DNA of 64,000 bases from Pyricularia pennisetigena (Eukaryota > Ascomycota > Sordariomycetes > Magnaporthales > Pyriculariaceae), in contig NW_021940921.1 in assembly GCF_004337985.1 (NCBI RefSeq), positions 1,505,758-1,569,757 on the forward strand, written 5' to 3'. How positions within the stretch are numbered: position 1 is the stretch's first letter; every line of letters begins with the position of its first letter. Positions 44,957 to 55,632 of the stretch are shown in pieces. The position numbers were made by a program, and so were the translations under genes. The notes beneath the pieces were generated by a model, which made no database searches, had not been told where the DNA came from, and saw nothing but the letters and a program-made list of their open reading frames with translations.

Positions 44957-46408
44957 CTATAAGCCCGTTACTTTTGCCAAACGCAGAATGTTGCTTTGGA
45001 ACCACGGCCAATACACTTGGGTAAGGTACTGGGCGATGCGACGCAGCCCCCAAACAATGGCATAAATGCCGTGGGCACTTTCTGTGCTGCCCAGAGGGCA
45101 GTCTATCCACTGAACCACTTCCCCACCCTTGTCGCGAACAGTTGCCGAGAATCCCCACTTGTGTCCGACGATGTAGATACCTGGAAGAAAGGATAGTCCT
45201 TCCAATGTTGAAGGACGACCGTCAATCTTGGTCGAGGCCAACAGCTGCAGCATGTTCCAATGTGCGTATTGCCAAACAGCCAGTTGCCTTTGAGCCTCTT
45301 CGCTATCGCCGCTCGGTCGCTTGATTTCGATACTCAGCGCGATGGGGGATCCTGACAAAGGTTGGTAGTCCGTGTGGTTGATAGTCGTGAAAGGCTGGAG
45401 CCTTTGTACCCGCCGTAGGGCATCTGCGACTCTTCCCCCGTTGTCGACGTTGGACTCGACGCTAAAGGTTTTTGTGGCAGTGCAAATAGATGAGGGGTTA
45501 GATATTGTGGCGGGAGAGGGGGCGGTGCTGATAGAATTATAGGTATGTTCATTGCTTTTTGGGGTCCATAATGGGTCGATCGCGAGGCATATGTCAACCA
45601 TCTTGCCGCTAGCATAGGCTGGAGGCAGCAAATCTCTATCTACAACTCTCGCCGACGTGCTATGAACAGCGGATACCGAAAATTAGTCGCAGTTCCCAAA
45701 GTTCTTTGAAGGCAGAAGGGACGTAGATAATGCTGACCATGGCACCAAAACCAGCTGCTCGTCATCCGGTATTGCTAACTCAAGCAGAGGGAAAACAACC
45801 CCCGCAGTCCAGGCCGCTTCGTCATAAGACGCTTCGGCATATTTACCAGCCCTCCTTTGGATCTTGGAAACATCTTTGAAGGCTGGGGACTCGGATTCTT
45901 GTGAGTCGTACGGAAGGAAATGCCAATCTTCGATGCTGTCCTCTGTCAAGGGAATCTCCTTACGCCGAGACCAAGAAATGATGCGCCGTCCTTTACTGGC
46001 CTGTGTGAGATCGCGGAGTAAAATCTTCAAAGCCTCTGGGAGATCGTTCGGCTTCCTCGTGGAAAAAGACCTAGTGTTCAGAGACAATTTCTCCATGGAT
46101 TCTAGCTCCCTCCTTCTTTTGGACGGAGACGCGCGTCTACTACTTTGGCTCGTTCTTGAGGATGTCGAGGGCAGCGATCCTCCGGCCGGATGTGATATTG
46201 GAGCCCGTGGAGTCTCGTCCTGATCTTCGTCGACGTGCGTGTCGGTGTGTTTCGCTGGCGTATTCATCGCGTCAATGAAGCTGGTACTGTCTGGCGGCAG
46301 AGTCTGGAGACCTCGAGTGCGTTTGCGTTTGCGGATCTGAGGCAGCGGGGGAAAATCGTGCTGGGGCGACAGCGCAGCGAGCCAAGCCAACATATCACAA
46401 TCTTTCAT
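44957..46408 (-). pseudogene. PD-(D/E)XK nuclease-like protein with one in-frame stop (484 codons)
   Basis: The ATG at 46408 begins MKDCDMLAWLAALSPQHDFP with an Arg/Lys-rich patch (RKRKRTRG), then a Ser-rich linker and a domain including WSRRKEIPLTEDSIEDWHFL. A TAA at 45683-45685 cuts the frame after NFGNCD. The frame resumes open without a shift: LLPPAYASGKMVDICLAIDP, SGSPIALSIEIKRPSGDSEE, QLAVWQYAHWNMLQLL and GIYIVGHKWGFSATVRD. The E-x-K in SIEIK and the upstream Asp in VDICLAI fit the PD-(D/E)XK fold of the fungal PDDEXK_12-type family. No intron removes the stop: the only GT after it cannot help. Confidence 0.8.
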
Positions 46409-47050
46409 ATTCAGCGGGAACGAAAGGAATATTCAGAGGATTGGGTGGCCGATGCATGTGCTCATTGACCTACTTCGTAATGATTTGTTCCGACGTTAGA
46501 AATGACAGGTGAGGCCGAATGATGGGGCGAGTTAAGTGGTGTTGCCGCGGTTGTTTGGGTGGTTGCTGTAGTTACCTGTGGCCCGTGCGTAAGATGGTGC
46601 AAACCGGCACAAATTCTTTGTCGCAGTCATTTTGGACCGACAATCCTGCAGATTCAACAGCAGAGAGGATGAGATTGGGAACATGCAAGGCTGCGAATCG
46701 TAGGAATCGATACACGCAAAAGAAAAAAAGCATTCCCTCAAAACTGCACAAAAGCTTCGAACCCTCAACCTTACGTCGCAGAGGGACCAAGAACCTATGC
46801 TGGAGCGCTCCGAGCCTGTCCACATACATTACTGATAGAGCATATGAGAAACGCTGGATAACGCTAGTGAGGATTACCCTGGTACAGAGGTGACAATAAG
46901 TAGGAAAAACAAAGAAAGAATGGCTGGGTTCTCGGCCGAACGTTTGATGCCCACTACGTACAGCATTTATGATCTCGTAACATTACAGACATCCTTTGCG
47001 CGATTCTGAATCCGTGCTGTCGATATTCGCTAGAGTTCACAAGACATTAT
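46409..47050. other. Intergenic, no gene seen
   Basis: Contains the promoter side of the PD-(D/E)XK gene and short frames without motifs. Confidence 0.35.
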
Positions 47051-47052
47051 GA

Positions 47053-48560
47053 TCATCTAGTGCCATCCAAATTAGTCGCCAAAATGTATTGTAAATGACC
47101 CTTTCTCGACTCCATTGGTAAACCGCATTCCTGCCCGGCCATCTCTTGAACCGGATTGTTTTCACTATCCAAAGACCCCAGCTTCGAACTAGATTGTGGG
47201 TAGTCGACTGCGTCATGCTCGGCATGTACATTTTGTCCCATACTAGGGATTTCAATTATTGAAGCACCATCTTCGATGCTGTCTGCAGAATTGTTCGAGG
47301 TGCGCGAGCTAGATATTTGTCGAAATGTTTCGAGGACTGCCAGCGCGACGCAGGCAGGGTCGTCTGTCATTGAACAAATCGGCACTGGCTCAGATTCTGA
47401 AGCATCAACTGCTGGTTGTTCGATACATTCAGCTGACTGGCTAGCGAGATCATCATATGCCGAAATTTCTGGAACGCCTTTCACCGGGGTTTTGGCTCCG
47501 AAGTCTGCTCTGCTATCACCAGCATCCGCAAACCCTTCGCAGTCTTGCTGTGAAACTGATCGACCGCTCTCACTGTCGACGTCCCTATGATGGTTGGGCA
47601 TTCTTGATTTGAACCCAAGGGCGTTTGCATAGCCTGGCAAATGACTATTGCTATCATTGAAGCCAAATGGACTGATGTCCCTTTACGTGTACCCACGAAA
47701 GCAGGTTTTTGTTCTTGGGTATCGCCATGTTGCCTTCAGAAGTTACATGCAAATCGCTGGTGAAAAACAAGAAGGGGAATTTGCGTTGACCGGTCTTAGG
47801 GCCGCCATTTTGATAGTACTTATTCCACCCGAGAATCCCGTTCGTCCGCGGGTGGGTGCGATAGCACCTGGGAATGCTTCGTATAAGACCGGTATCGTAA
47901 ATAGATCCTGTTATGCCAACTTTCTCGAAGTTGTCGATGGGTAGACACATGCCTACATACGGGATGACGGATCGGGATCGGGAGCCGCCGTGCCAGCAGA
48001 CTTGGTATAATTCCCCCGGGATAGGCTGAATGCTGGTTTTCGAGTTGCTTTGGGGTTTTTGGGTGGGTTTTCCGATTTCTTGATTGTTCTCATTGGCCAG
48101 TTGTTGCGTGCATTGAGTCACAAGGAGTCCAAGCTCCTGGATAGCCTCCGCGTATGTCCCTACCATAGAATGGTCGTTGCCTCGGATATGCCTGGCCGCT
48201 CCCTGAATGGGATTTGGGCTGTTGAAATCAATGCCATGAAGGTTGCACCGTAGTATATAGAACCTTCCAGAATCTGCTGGCCACTCAACAATACGATGCT
48301 TGCCCCGGACATTTTCGAAGCTGACACTGGAAAAGTTGGCGGTCCTGACGACTCTCTGACGTTTTTGCTTGGGTATACCCTGGACATCGCTGTTTGCTGT
48401 GCGTTGGCGTTTTCGAGGCAATCCTTGCGACACTGGGACTTGGTTGGCTTCGTGTTCCGGCCTGTTGTTTTCTGCTCTTTCAGTCCCCGATTCGCCATCT
48501 TCGTCCAATCTTCCGTCGCTTGGTAAGGGGTCGGTTTCTCCGTGGCAGAAACTAGTGGGG
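47053..48560 (-). pseudogene. Uncharacterised fungal protein with basic N-terminus, frame break near 47.69 kb
   Basis: The long frame (to 47654) has KRQRTANSDVQGIPKQKRQR, a likely nuclear signal, then KHRIVEWPADSGRFYILRCN, LHGIDFNSPNPIQGAARHIR, ELYQVCW, YVGMCLPIDNFEKVGITGSI and GWNKYYQNGGPKTGQRKFPF. I recognise this layout from hypothetical fungal proteins but not a function. After about 47690 another frame continues SPFGFNDSNSHLPGYANALG and a Ser/Glu-rich tail to 47053. The frame has no ATG of its own upstream; an upstream exon, possibly the coiled coil at 48623-48904, may be the true N-terminus. Confidence 0.55.
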
Positions 48561-48622
48561 AATGTTGGAATCTCAGTAGATTGTGAATGCTAATGTGGGA
48601 GATTTCGCGTATTAGTGGAATG

Positions 48623-48904
48623 CTAAACTATGTCAACAAAACAGGGGTTTGGCACTTCGTATAGCGCACATACTGGAAACGCAGAGGACAGAAGGGTAAG
48701 TTCGGCTTGGATCTTGACCGTGAATCCTTGTTCAAGCTCCTTGCTTGCAGTCTCACGAATTTGTTTAACTCTTCTAAGCTCTCTCTCGAGCTCGTCTTGC
48801 TTTCTCTGAAGAGGGGCGATTCGGTCGCGTTTTTTCGATTCATATTTGTCTGTGAGGCCTTTTAAGGTCTCAACTCGGCTGAGAATTTCCTGGAAAGAAG
48901 ACAT
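48623..48904 (-). CDS. Coiled-coil protein or first exon of the next gene
   Basis: The ATG at 48904 starts MSSFQEILSRVETLKGLTDK and a charged heptad-like stretch (RKQDELERELRRVKQIRETA) of about 50 residues, then a hydrophobic end. It reads 93 codons. It lies 60 bp upstream of the frame of the 47.1-48.6 kb gene on the same strand, so it may be its 5' exon. No family is known to me. Confidence 0.45.
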   Translation of the reverse strand: MSSFQEILSRVETLKGLTDKYESKKRDRIAPLQRKQDELERELRRVKQIRETASKELEQGFTVKIQAELTLLSSAFPVCALYEVPNPCFVDIV

Positions 48905-49232
48905 TGGAGAAAGTAACCAGATTGCAACGATATAATGGAGCGTGCGGCATAGCCATGATGCTTTCACGCGTACTGTGATGACTTGAACGCGTAAGCAAAG
49001 TTGAGGGTCAACGGTGCGCGGTAGTAAGTAGAATGTCTGCCTCAGGCAATAATATATCCGGTCACAAGGCACTAAGGCAGAAGGCTAGTGACCCACATTT
49101 AAGCACCGCAGTATAAACGGGATAAAGTGGGGCAAACCACCCGCCGCTCCGCCGCTGGAACAGGGCTTATTGATCCTTTTTTCTGTCAATGCCGCTAGTA
49201 GCAAACACGCCATTTCCACTGGTACAAGGCAA

Positions 49233-49610
49233 TTAATCACACCGAATCAACATGCACGGGTTAAAAACGCTGCGGCTGATGCAACGGAATATGGGGCGTT
49301 GTAGAATGGAAGAATGCTTGCGATTTATTTGAAGACTCGGAGTGGAGCCCCCAAAGGTATCAACGACGTGCTTCTTCAAGCTTGAAACGCAGGCGGTGAT
49401 GATAGAGAGGCTGAAAGACACCTGCTGCCAAATCAAGGGCCGCGCGGCCAGCCAGGTGAAATCGCTGTCGGTATACAAGTGCTCGGTCGAGATGAGGATA
49501 GGAATGGCGGTAATGACGCAGCTGCAGTGGTTAGTGTGAGTCCTGAAAGTAAAAACGAGTTCCATCTCCGCGGCAAGCATGTAGAGTCCTCGAACATTGA
49601 GCGGTTCGAG
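49233..49610 (-). pseudogene. Rhodopsin-domain membrane protein C-terminal fragment
   Basis: The minus frame reads DSDFTWLAARPLIWQQVSFS and LSIITACVSSLKKHV, the last helix of the fungal rhodopsin-domain family (family form: ITW...xxxWxQxxxxLSIITACxPSLK). The preceding part of a normal gene is not found in frame upstream. Confidence 0.6.
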
Positions 49611-49696
49611 GGCAGGGCTACCAAGAGGGGCTTGATACGACCAGAAGATACCCTATAAAGAGCTGAGTTTTACAGTTTGGTGATCACATAAGCTCT

Positions 49697-50029
49697 TTAG
49701 TTTCTCCTCCTTTTGCTAAACCATGCTTCCTTGTTTCTAAGACAGAGTCTCTCCGCGAACTCGAGTACTTCGCGTCCGACGATGCCCGCGCTCACGATAA
49801 TAACTAGATCTATGGGTGCGCTCAGTGGTCGCTGGCTGGGTGTGGGGAGCATGGGTGACGCCGGCAGGTTACTAGTATACCAAGCCACAGACGCTGTACT
49901 GAACATTGCAAAACACGAAGTAAAGTAGGAACCAAGACCGCAAGCCTCGCACGGCCACGGGTCCATGTAGCAGCCGCTGGCGAAAACCAATATGCCAATC
50001 GACCAGGCGGCCTGCATGCCGAGTAGCAC
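49697..50029 (-). CDS. Hypothetical small membrane protein
   Basis: A 110-codon frame with three hydrophobic segments (AAWSIGILVFASGCY, SYFTSCFAMFSTASVAWY and IDLVIIVSAGIVG) and a basic C-terminus ending KRRRN. It could be part of a larger broken membrane protein; no family recognised. Confidence 0.3.
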   Translation of the reverse strand: MLLGMQAAWSIGILVFASGCYMDPWPCEACGLGSYFTSCFAMFSTASVAWYTSNLPASPMLPTPSQRPLSAPIDLVIIVSAGIVGREVLEFAERLCLRNKEAWFSKRRRN

Positions 50030-50709
50030 CAGAATAGCTACATCTAGCCTTGCGGATCACATTACCAACTAGGGTCGTAAACAACCACGATAGAGCATTC
50101 GACACATGGTCCATGGACGCAGCGGGACCCTCCAAACACTTGCAGGAGTAGCCCTGCTATCAAACTAATAATAAAAAAGGTAGCATGCATACCTCTGAAT
50201 GCCTGTGGGTCGCTTTCTGGAAATTGGAGTTCCACCCAAAATTACCGTATCGGATCCTATCCCATTGGTTGAAGCTGGGTGCCAAGATGCGTTGTCACCC
50301 TTGCTGGGGCGAGACGAGCTGGAGGGGATCATGGTTTTGCGCCGCTGTCTGTCTCCTCTACCTTGTAGACGGTCAAGGCTGTAATAATTTTTGCCTGTCA
50401 CCTTGGTTGCATAACTTGAGCTCCGCCATCCTTATTGAGTTGCCTGGACCGCTCCTGCACGAACCCTACACCTGCGGAAGCAACATCTCTTGGATATGTT
50501 GACATGATAGTGAGCAGCAAACCGCGTCCAGAAACTGGAAGGCGGATTTAAGTTTATAAAGGGACCAAATTCCAGTAGTAATATCCTGACCCTGGCAGAC
50601 ACCCAAGCCGTTGTAATTTGTGGCCGAATGGCATGGGTACGAAATGCGGGACTCATGGTGGAAGCACTGGGTTCCAGAATCCTGTTCTTATGGGCTATCT
50701 TTGGCATAA

Positions 50710-50741
50710 ACCAAGAAATGATGCGCCGTCCTTTACTGGCC
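50710..50741 (+). repeat. 32-bp exact copy of part of the PD-(D/E)XK gene
   Basis: ACCAAGAAATGATGCGCCGT and the next 12 bases are identical to 45970-46001, with no similarity on either side. Confidence 0.85.
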
Positions 50742-51060
50742 TTGATGTGAGTTCCGAACTATCTTGCGGAACGATCGGTTGACCGAGGAACTCTTTCGGG
50801 CTTTTGTCGGGGTATTTTGGGAGACGCCTGCATATCCGTTGGCACGCAGCCAGGTACCTTATTGGGATGCAGACAACAACTAAAAACCCCGCACCTTCTG
50901 CATCACAGCCAAGCCAAGTGGCGCTGCGGGCGGAAGTAAACCAGCAGGTTTTCATCGTCTATTTGTCGCCCTTCCAACCCCACGGGTTCCAGTCACCTAA
51001 GCGAACAGTGAATGAATCCCCCATAGAGACAAACCATATACTGTTCCGGGAGCTTGAAAG

Positions 51061-52992
51061 ATGTGTGACGACGACAAGAATCAATCGCTTCTCCAGCTGA
51101 GCCGGCACCATGGCGCGTCAATCATCACGCAGCTTGTCGATATAGGTAGCGAATGCAACCAGCAGAAGCACCTCAAAGCTCGCGCTTTCATCCGCAGCCT
51201 TCAATGCCTCGAACCAATAAACTTAGAGCTGTGCCGCCGATCAATCAACGCCTTCAGCGAGCGGCGATATGTCGCGCTTTCCTACACGTGGATTCCATCA
51301 AAGGACGAGGATCCGAGTCGCCCGGATGTAGGGTGGTACCCCGTCGAGACATGGGACAAGAAGGGTATCGAACGCTCATCGGTCCGAAAATGCGTTCTCA
51401 ACCGCGCACTCCGCTATATGAGCCACTTTGATGTTGGATTTCTTTGGATCGACGCGCATTGCATCCGTCAAGACACATGCAGCGTGGATGGTTGCGTCCG
51501 CCACTACAGTTGCGTTGAAAAACACAAGTCTTTAAAAGCTATGGACTTAGTCTACCAACTTAGCGAGCACCCGGTGGCGCTCCTGGGCCGGCCGCTAAAG
51601 TCAGAATTTGAGTTGCACCTCCTTGCACGGGTTCTCGAGGGAGACTTTTTTGCCGGCGACTCCGAACCTCGGCTTTCGACAAATGATATTGTCATGACAA
51701 GGAAGGCGCTGTCACTGCTTAGCGAGATTACTCAGGACAGCTGGTGGTGGCGGGCATGGACTTTTCAAGAAAACTACCGCGGCGGCAAGCGGATGCGGCT
51801 GTTGATCTGCCATGATAGGTCCCTGGAGTTGCAAAAGCGAAGGTACCCTGTATTTGGCGAAATACCCGAGGAGCTATGTATCTCCTCCGTCACCTTCTCA
51901 ACGGAAACAACGAGGCTTTGTTTGGCGCTCCGTGCGGTAACATGGCTAGCACCGTCGGACATTGAGCGGATTGAGTTCGTAATTCGGGCTGCCGGTAGAT
52001 ACTCACTGACAGTCCGAAGTTCAGACTCGATGACTCCGACAGTAATTGCCGATGTCGAGGCTCGCGGACTGTCGAAACCATGGGATCGACTGGAAATTGT
52101 GGCCAACTGTTGCCGGTACCCAGTAAGGCTGGATGGCAAAGTCCTGAGTCAGCAACGTTGCAGTCCTAGTCTATCAGTTCTGGCGATGTCTCTGCTAAAT
52201 GGGGAGATTCTCAAGAACGACGATCATGGGATAGCATCAGTATCGGGGCTTACAGCATCGGAGTTCCTCAACAGTATGATGTTCCGGGACTTCAAGGCGC
52301 CTGGAGAGGATACTCGACCGCTTACATTCAACAAGGGGTGCCGGCTCATCAACGTAAGATTGACGACCGATGGCATTGCTACGAGTGGCCATATATGGAG
52401 ACTGGGTCGCATTATCGATACTGCAAAATTCTCAAGAGTGCTGCCGTGGATCGATGAACCACAAGGTCGTTTGAAATTGCTTCAGCGGAAGTCCTTGCTG
52501 CAGCTTGTCCGTCATCTTCACAGAATACGACACCATCAGCTGGCCAACCGAATTGATGACTACCTAGCTGCCGATTCCCGCGCAGGGGAATCCTTTAGTG
52601 GGTTTACCGACCTGTTTCTCTACCGCATGGCCATGGAGCTGGCCGAGGCAATCCTAGCGCGCCAGAAGTTGAGGCTAGGAAGCATCTGGAATCAAGGGAC
52701 GTCGGCGCCGTACCGTGCCATTTTTATGTGGCCAGAAAAAGAAAGGGATGCGCCTCCAGCTTTCGTCTTTACATCGGTGAGGCAGGGCAATCTTGGCTCG
52801 TATTTATATGATGCTCACGATATTGACTGTCACGTGTCGTTGGTGGTAGAAATTGAGCGCTCCTTCGGAGGCAGCGGCGTACAGTGGCTCCGCGTTCAAA
52901 ACTGGCTGCTTGGAATGTATTTCTTCGATGATTGTCCGCGCACTAGAGTTGTGTTTCCCTGGCCGGAATCTCTACGGGCTGTTAGACCATAG
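51061..52992 (+). CDS. HET-domain (heterokaryon incompatibility) protein, 643 aa
   Basis: One open frame from ATG 51061 to TAG 52990-52992. The HET domain motifs are in order: RRYVALSYTW (residues 69-77), VGFLWIDAHCIRQD (about 125-138), KAMDLVYQLSEHPVALLG (about 159-176) and WWWRAWTFQE (about 228-237). HET proteins act in fungal allorecognition and can trigger cell death when paired with an incompatible partner. The C-terminal 400 residues have no domain I can name. This is the only intact long gene of its class in the window. Its 3' end lies 20 bp from a transposon relic that begins at 53012. Confidence 0.9.
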   Translation: MCDDDKNQSLLQLSRHHGASIITQLVDIGSECNQQKHLKARAFIRSLQCLEPINLELCRRSINAFSERRYVALSYTWIPSKDEDPSRPDVGWYPVETWDKKGIERSSVRKCVLNRALRYMSHFDVGFLWIDAHCIRQDTCSVDGCVRHYSCVEKHKSLKAMDLVYQLSEHPVALLGRPLKSEFELHLLARVLEGDFFAGDSEPRLSTNDIVMTRKALSLLSEITQDSWWWRAWTFQENYRGGKRMRLLICHDRSLELQKRRYPVFGEIPEELCISSVTFSTETTRLCLALRAVTWLAPSDIERIEFVIRAAGRYSLTVRSSDSMTPTVIADVEARGLSKPWDRLEIVANCCRYPVRLDGKVLSQQRCSPSLSVLAMSLLNGEILKNDDHGIASVSGLTASEFLNSMMFRDFKAPGEDTRPLTFNKGCRLINVRLTTDGIATSGHIWRLGRIIDTAKFSRVLPWIDEPQGRLKLLQRKSLLQLVRHLHRIRHHQLANRIDDYLAADSRAGESFSGFTDLFLYRMAMELAEAILARQKLRLGSIWNQGTSAPYRAIFMWPEKERDAPPAFVFTSVRQGNLGSYLYDAHDIDCHVSLVVEIERSFGGSGVQWLRVQNWLLGMYFFDDCPRTRVVFPWPESLRAVRP

Positions 52993-53011
52993 TCAAGTTC
53001 AACTTTTTGCA

Positions 53012-53812
53012 TCATGCGAATGTAGGGGCTCCAACTACTACGGCGTGCCATTTGATCATGTCGCCCCCGATGATGTTTATCCGAAAGTGCTGCATATAAA
53101 TAGCTATGCCAAGGTAGGTCTTTTTGTCCGTCCAACCGTTGGAAGTAGCGGTAAACTTCCAATCCTTGATTTGAGAAGTATCCGTAGGAAACCATTGCTG
53201 TTGTACCGATTTGCCCCTCAATATAACGAGGGGAGGAAGGGCTTGGCCGGCGGCGGAGATGCATTCGATAAAAGTAGTCCAAGTCGACTTCCAGGCTGTT
53301 TTTTAATCACAGACTTGATGTTTTGGGATCCGATAAAAAGCCCGTTAGATCCTTGGCCTTCCAATATACTTACACTCATATTCCAGCCGCTATCAGGTTT
53401 GATAGCCCTAATTTCGGGGTGGTCTACCCTTTGCCGCCAATGTCTGATTATTTCAGTAGTAGCCCCAATGATACGTTGGGAATCCATCTTTATAGGCCTT
53501 TGTACCTTTAAAGAAGGGTGGCGTGCCAAAAAAGCTTGGATCCAACGTTTTCCCAAAGGTTGGTAATCTCCTGAAGCCCGTAGGGCCCGGGTAGCTAGTT
53601 GGCACACATCTTCGTGGGTAGGTGGGAGCCCCAATTCGGCCTGGGTACGCACCCAAGTCGATAGGTGCGCTTTTTGGGTACCGGATAATCGTTGCGTAGG
53701 TTCATTTTGGCTTTGGAGATCGGTTGTACGCCATGTATTCGGCCTTGGAGGGTATGGTATGGAATCCCATACTACATAGCCGATCTCCGGATTCCAGCGG
53801 CGACTTCTTTCT
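53012..53812 (-). mobile_element. Truncated pogo/Fot1-type transposon (Pot3-like) relic
   Basis: The minus strand matches the transposase at 26.4-26.6 kb near 53812-53640 and continues LGLPPTHEDVCQLATRALRA, KRWIQAFLARHPSLKVQRP, ILEGQGSNGLFIG and, in another frame, GKSVQQQWFPTD. The first catalytic Asp (family NMDE) is lost in a rearranged WNMSVSI segment. The HTH start and the second half of the DDE domain are both missing. Confidence 0.75.
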
Positions 53813-54116
53813 CATCCTATGACCTCACTCTTCATCTGCCATATCAAAATACTCCCCATGGGTCTGGTCAAATGACCTTGCGCTCATGGGCGCGGAGGAC
53901 TGCACTCTACCATCATCTATAATGCTAACTGTGTCATGGAGAGCAGTAATATTTCGACAAGACTTCCCCGCATGTCATCCGCCCCATCCATTTTACACCA
54001 GCCTTGAAAATCGAAAGGTAGGTCCTCATCGCAACACCTGTTGTAGTCCATGCACTCAAACTTTCCAGACGTGAATTTCAACTTATCTCAAAGTCGACTG
54101 CAAACGCACTGCACTA

Positions 54117-54660
54117 TCATATGCCCGACGCCGTGGTGCGGCTGCTGATAGACCAAAAGGCCGACGTTAGGCAACCATGTTTGCCAGTGCCAATCAGGAA
54201 GTGGTCGGTCCGAATGTTGCCGTGACTGATTGATCTTGATTGATGCGCCCGCGCGTCAAAGAGATGGTGCAAATCGCTGCGCAATAACAGGATGTTCTGG
54301 TCGTCGGACAACATACGATGCTAGCTGGTAGTGAACCGACAATATCTAGATAATAACATCAACCAACTTCCATCATACCAAGGTTGGCCTTGTTCGAATG
54401 CCCGCAGGTATGGCCTACTTGACATTTGGTTCGACACAAACCATTCCTTTTCCTTGACCGGTATGAGGTGCGCCAGTTCAACAGCGTGTATATAGCCCGA
54501 TATGCGACAGCCTCCATCGCGCCCTGGGACGGCCAAAGGTCCAGGATGGAGTGGCGGTGGTATATAATCGGGTACACGAGGATGCAGCAACAAACAAGGG
54601 CCAAGTCGTAGTCGGCAAAACTAGACTAGTGCATATATCAACATGCATGACACAAAGAAT
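54117..54660 (-). pseudogene. HNH endonuclease-domain protein with one in-frame stop
   Basis: The minus frame has GCRISGYIHAVELAHLIPVK and EKEWFVSNQM, then a TAG at 54318-54320 or 54321-54323 (just after RFTTS) where glutamine is expected. It resumes in the same frame as MLSDDQNILLLRSDLHHLFD. CRIS/TG, AHLIP and LRSDLHHLFD are the conserved parts of the fungal HNH_2-type nuclease domain. The C-terminal family block cannot be followed after about 54200 and the N-terminus is frame-broken above 54600. Confidence 0.72.
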
Positions 54661-55632
54661 GCGCCGCGTTACCGCATCTAAGAGTCCTCTTCCCGGCTTA
54701 GTACGAGGCTCAAAAAGACATACCCAAAAGAGAGGGTGTCCAGCGAGAAACACAGATTTATCAGAGATGGTTACAGGGGTCCGCATACACTCATTTCGGG
54801 CGACTTCTTGCTAAGCGATGCGACAATGTGACAGCAGATGGCATGTTCGAACAGGGTAAGTGCTGCATTGGGACAACGGATAGCATCCGGGCCACCAAGG
54901 TGTCCACTGAATGGTCAAGGTAATAAATGTGTAGCTACCGAAGCGTTCAGCCCAGATCAAATTGTCCCTATTCGAGCACGTTCTCGGCAAAGACAAGAGG
55001 GATGCGCCAAGCTACCGTTCATGACCATATAAGTTTCGGACTTGCAGTTTGTAAATCTTCCGAGTGAAGGCTGCTGTACAATCCTAGCTTTTCCCCAATC
55101 ATTTATGTAGTGGCATGCATTCCATCAGGCTCTGCTTCCGAAGAATAGGCTCTGAAACCGCAGATCTCCCAGATGTCCCAACCAACAACACAAAAAGACT
55201 TGTGTGGCCTACAGCCAGTCACCTCCTGGCTAGCAGAATGCTACCTTAGGCTTTTTTTCAGCTTCGACGTGATGCCTAGGGTGACCTCAGGACCATGGTT
55301 TTCGGAGGCCTCAATAATCTTAAGTGTTTGATGAACCACATATAGGTTCCACTATTGTAGAAGGCGGGCAAATAATTGAGGCTCAGGTAGGCATAGCTTC
55401 GTAGTCGGCAAACGCAGCGACAAATGCAACATGAAGGCCGGCTAGAGCCCATCCACCCGTCCAATAACTTCCTCACCAACAGGAACCAGTGTCAGGCTGT
55501 CAGCCCGCGACCACAGTCAAAGTTGTTTAAGATTTAAGATGCTTTGTGCATGCGTATTGGGGTACTCTGGGCCAGATTTCACCGAGTCTGTCAACATTCT
55601 TTCTCGCTGTTTCCTCTCGCCTCTCAACCAGC
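54661..55632. other. No recognisable gene
   Basis: Short frames only, including the presumed promoter of the gene at 55633. Confidence 0.35.

Noticed and set aside
45632..45690. Intron that would remove the stop in the PD-(D/E)XK gene
   Set aside because: The stop lies before the only usable GT, and the frame is unchanged on both sides, so a nonsense change is simpler.
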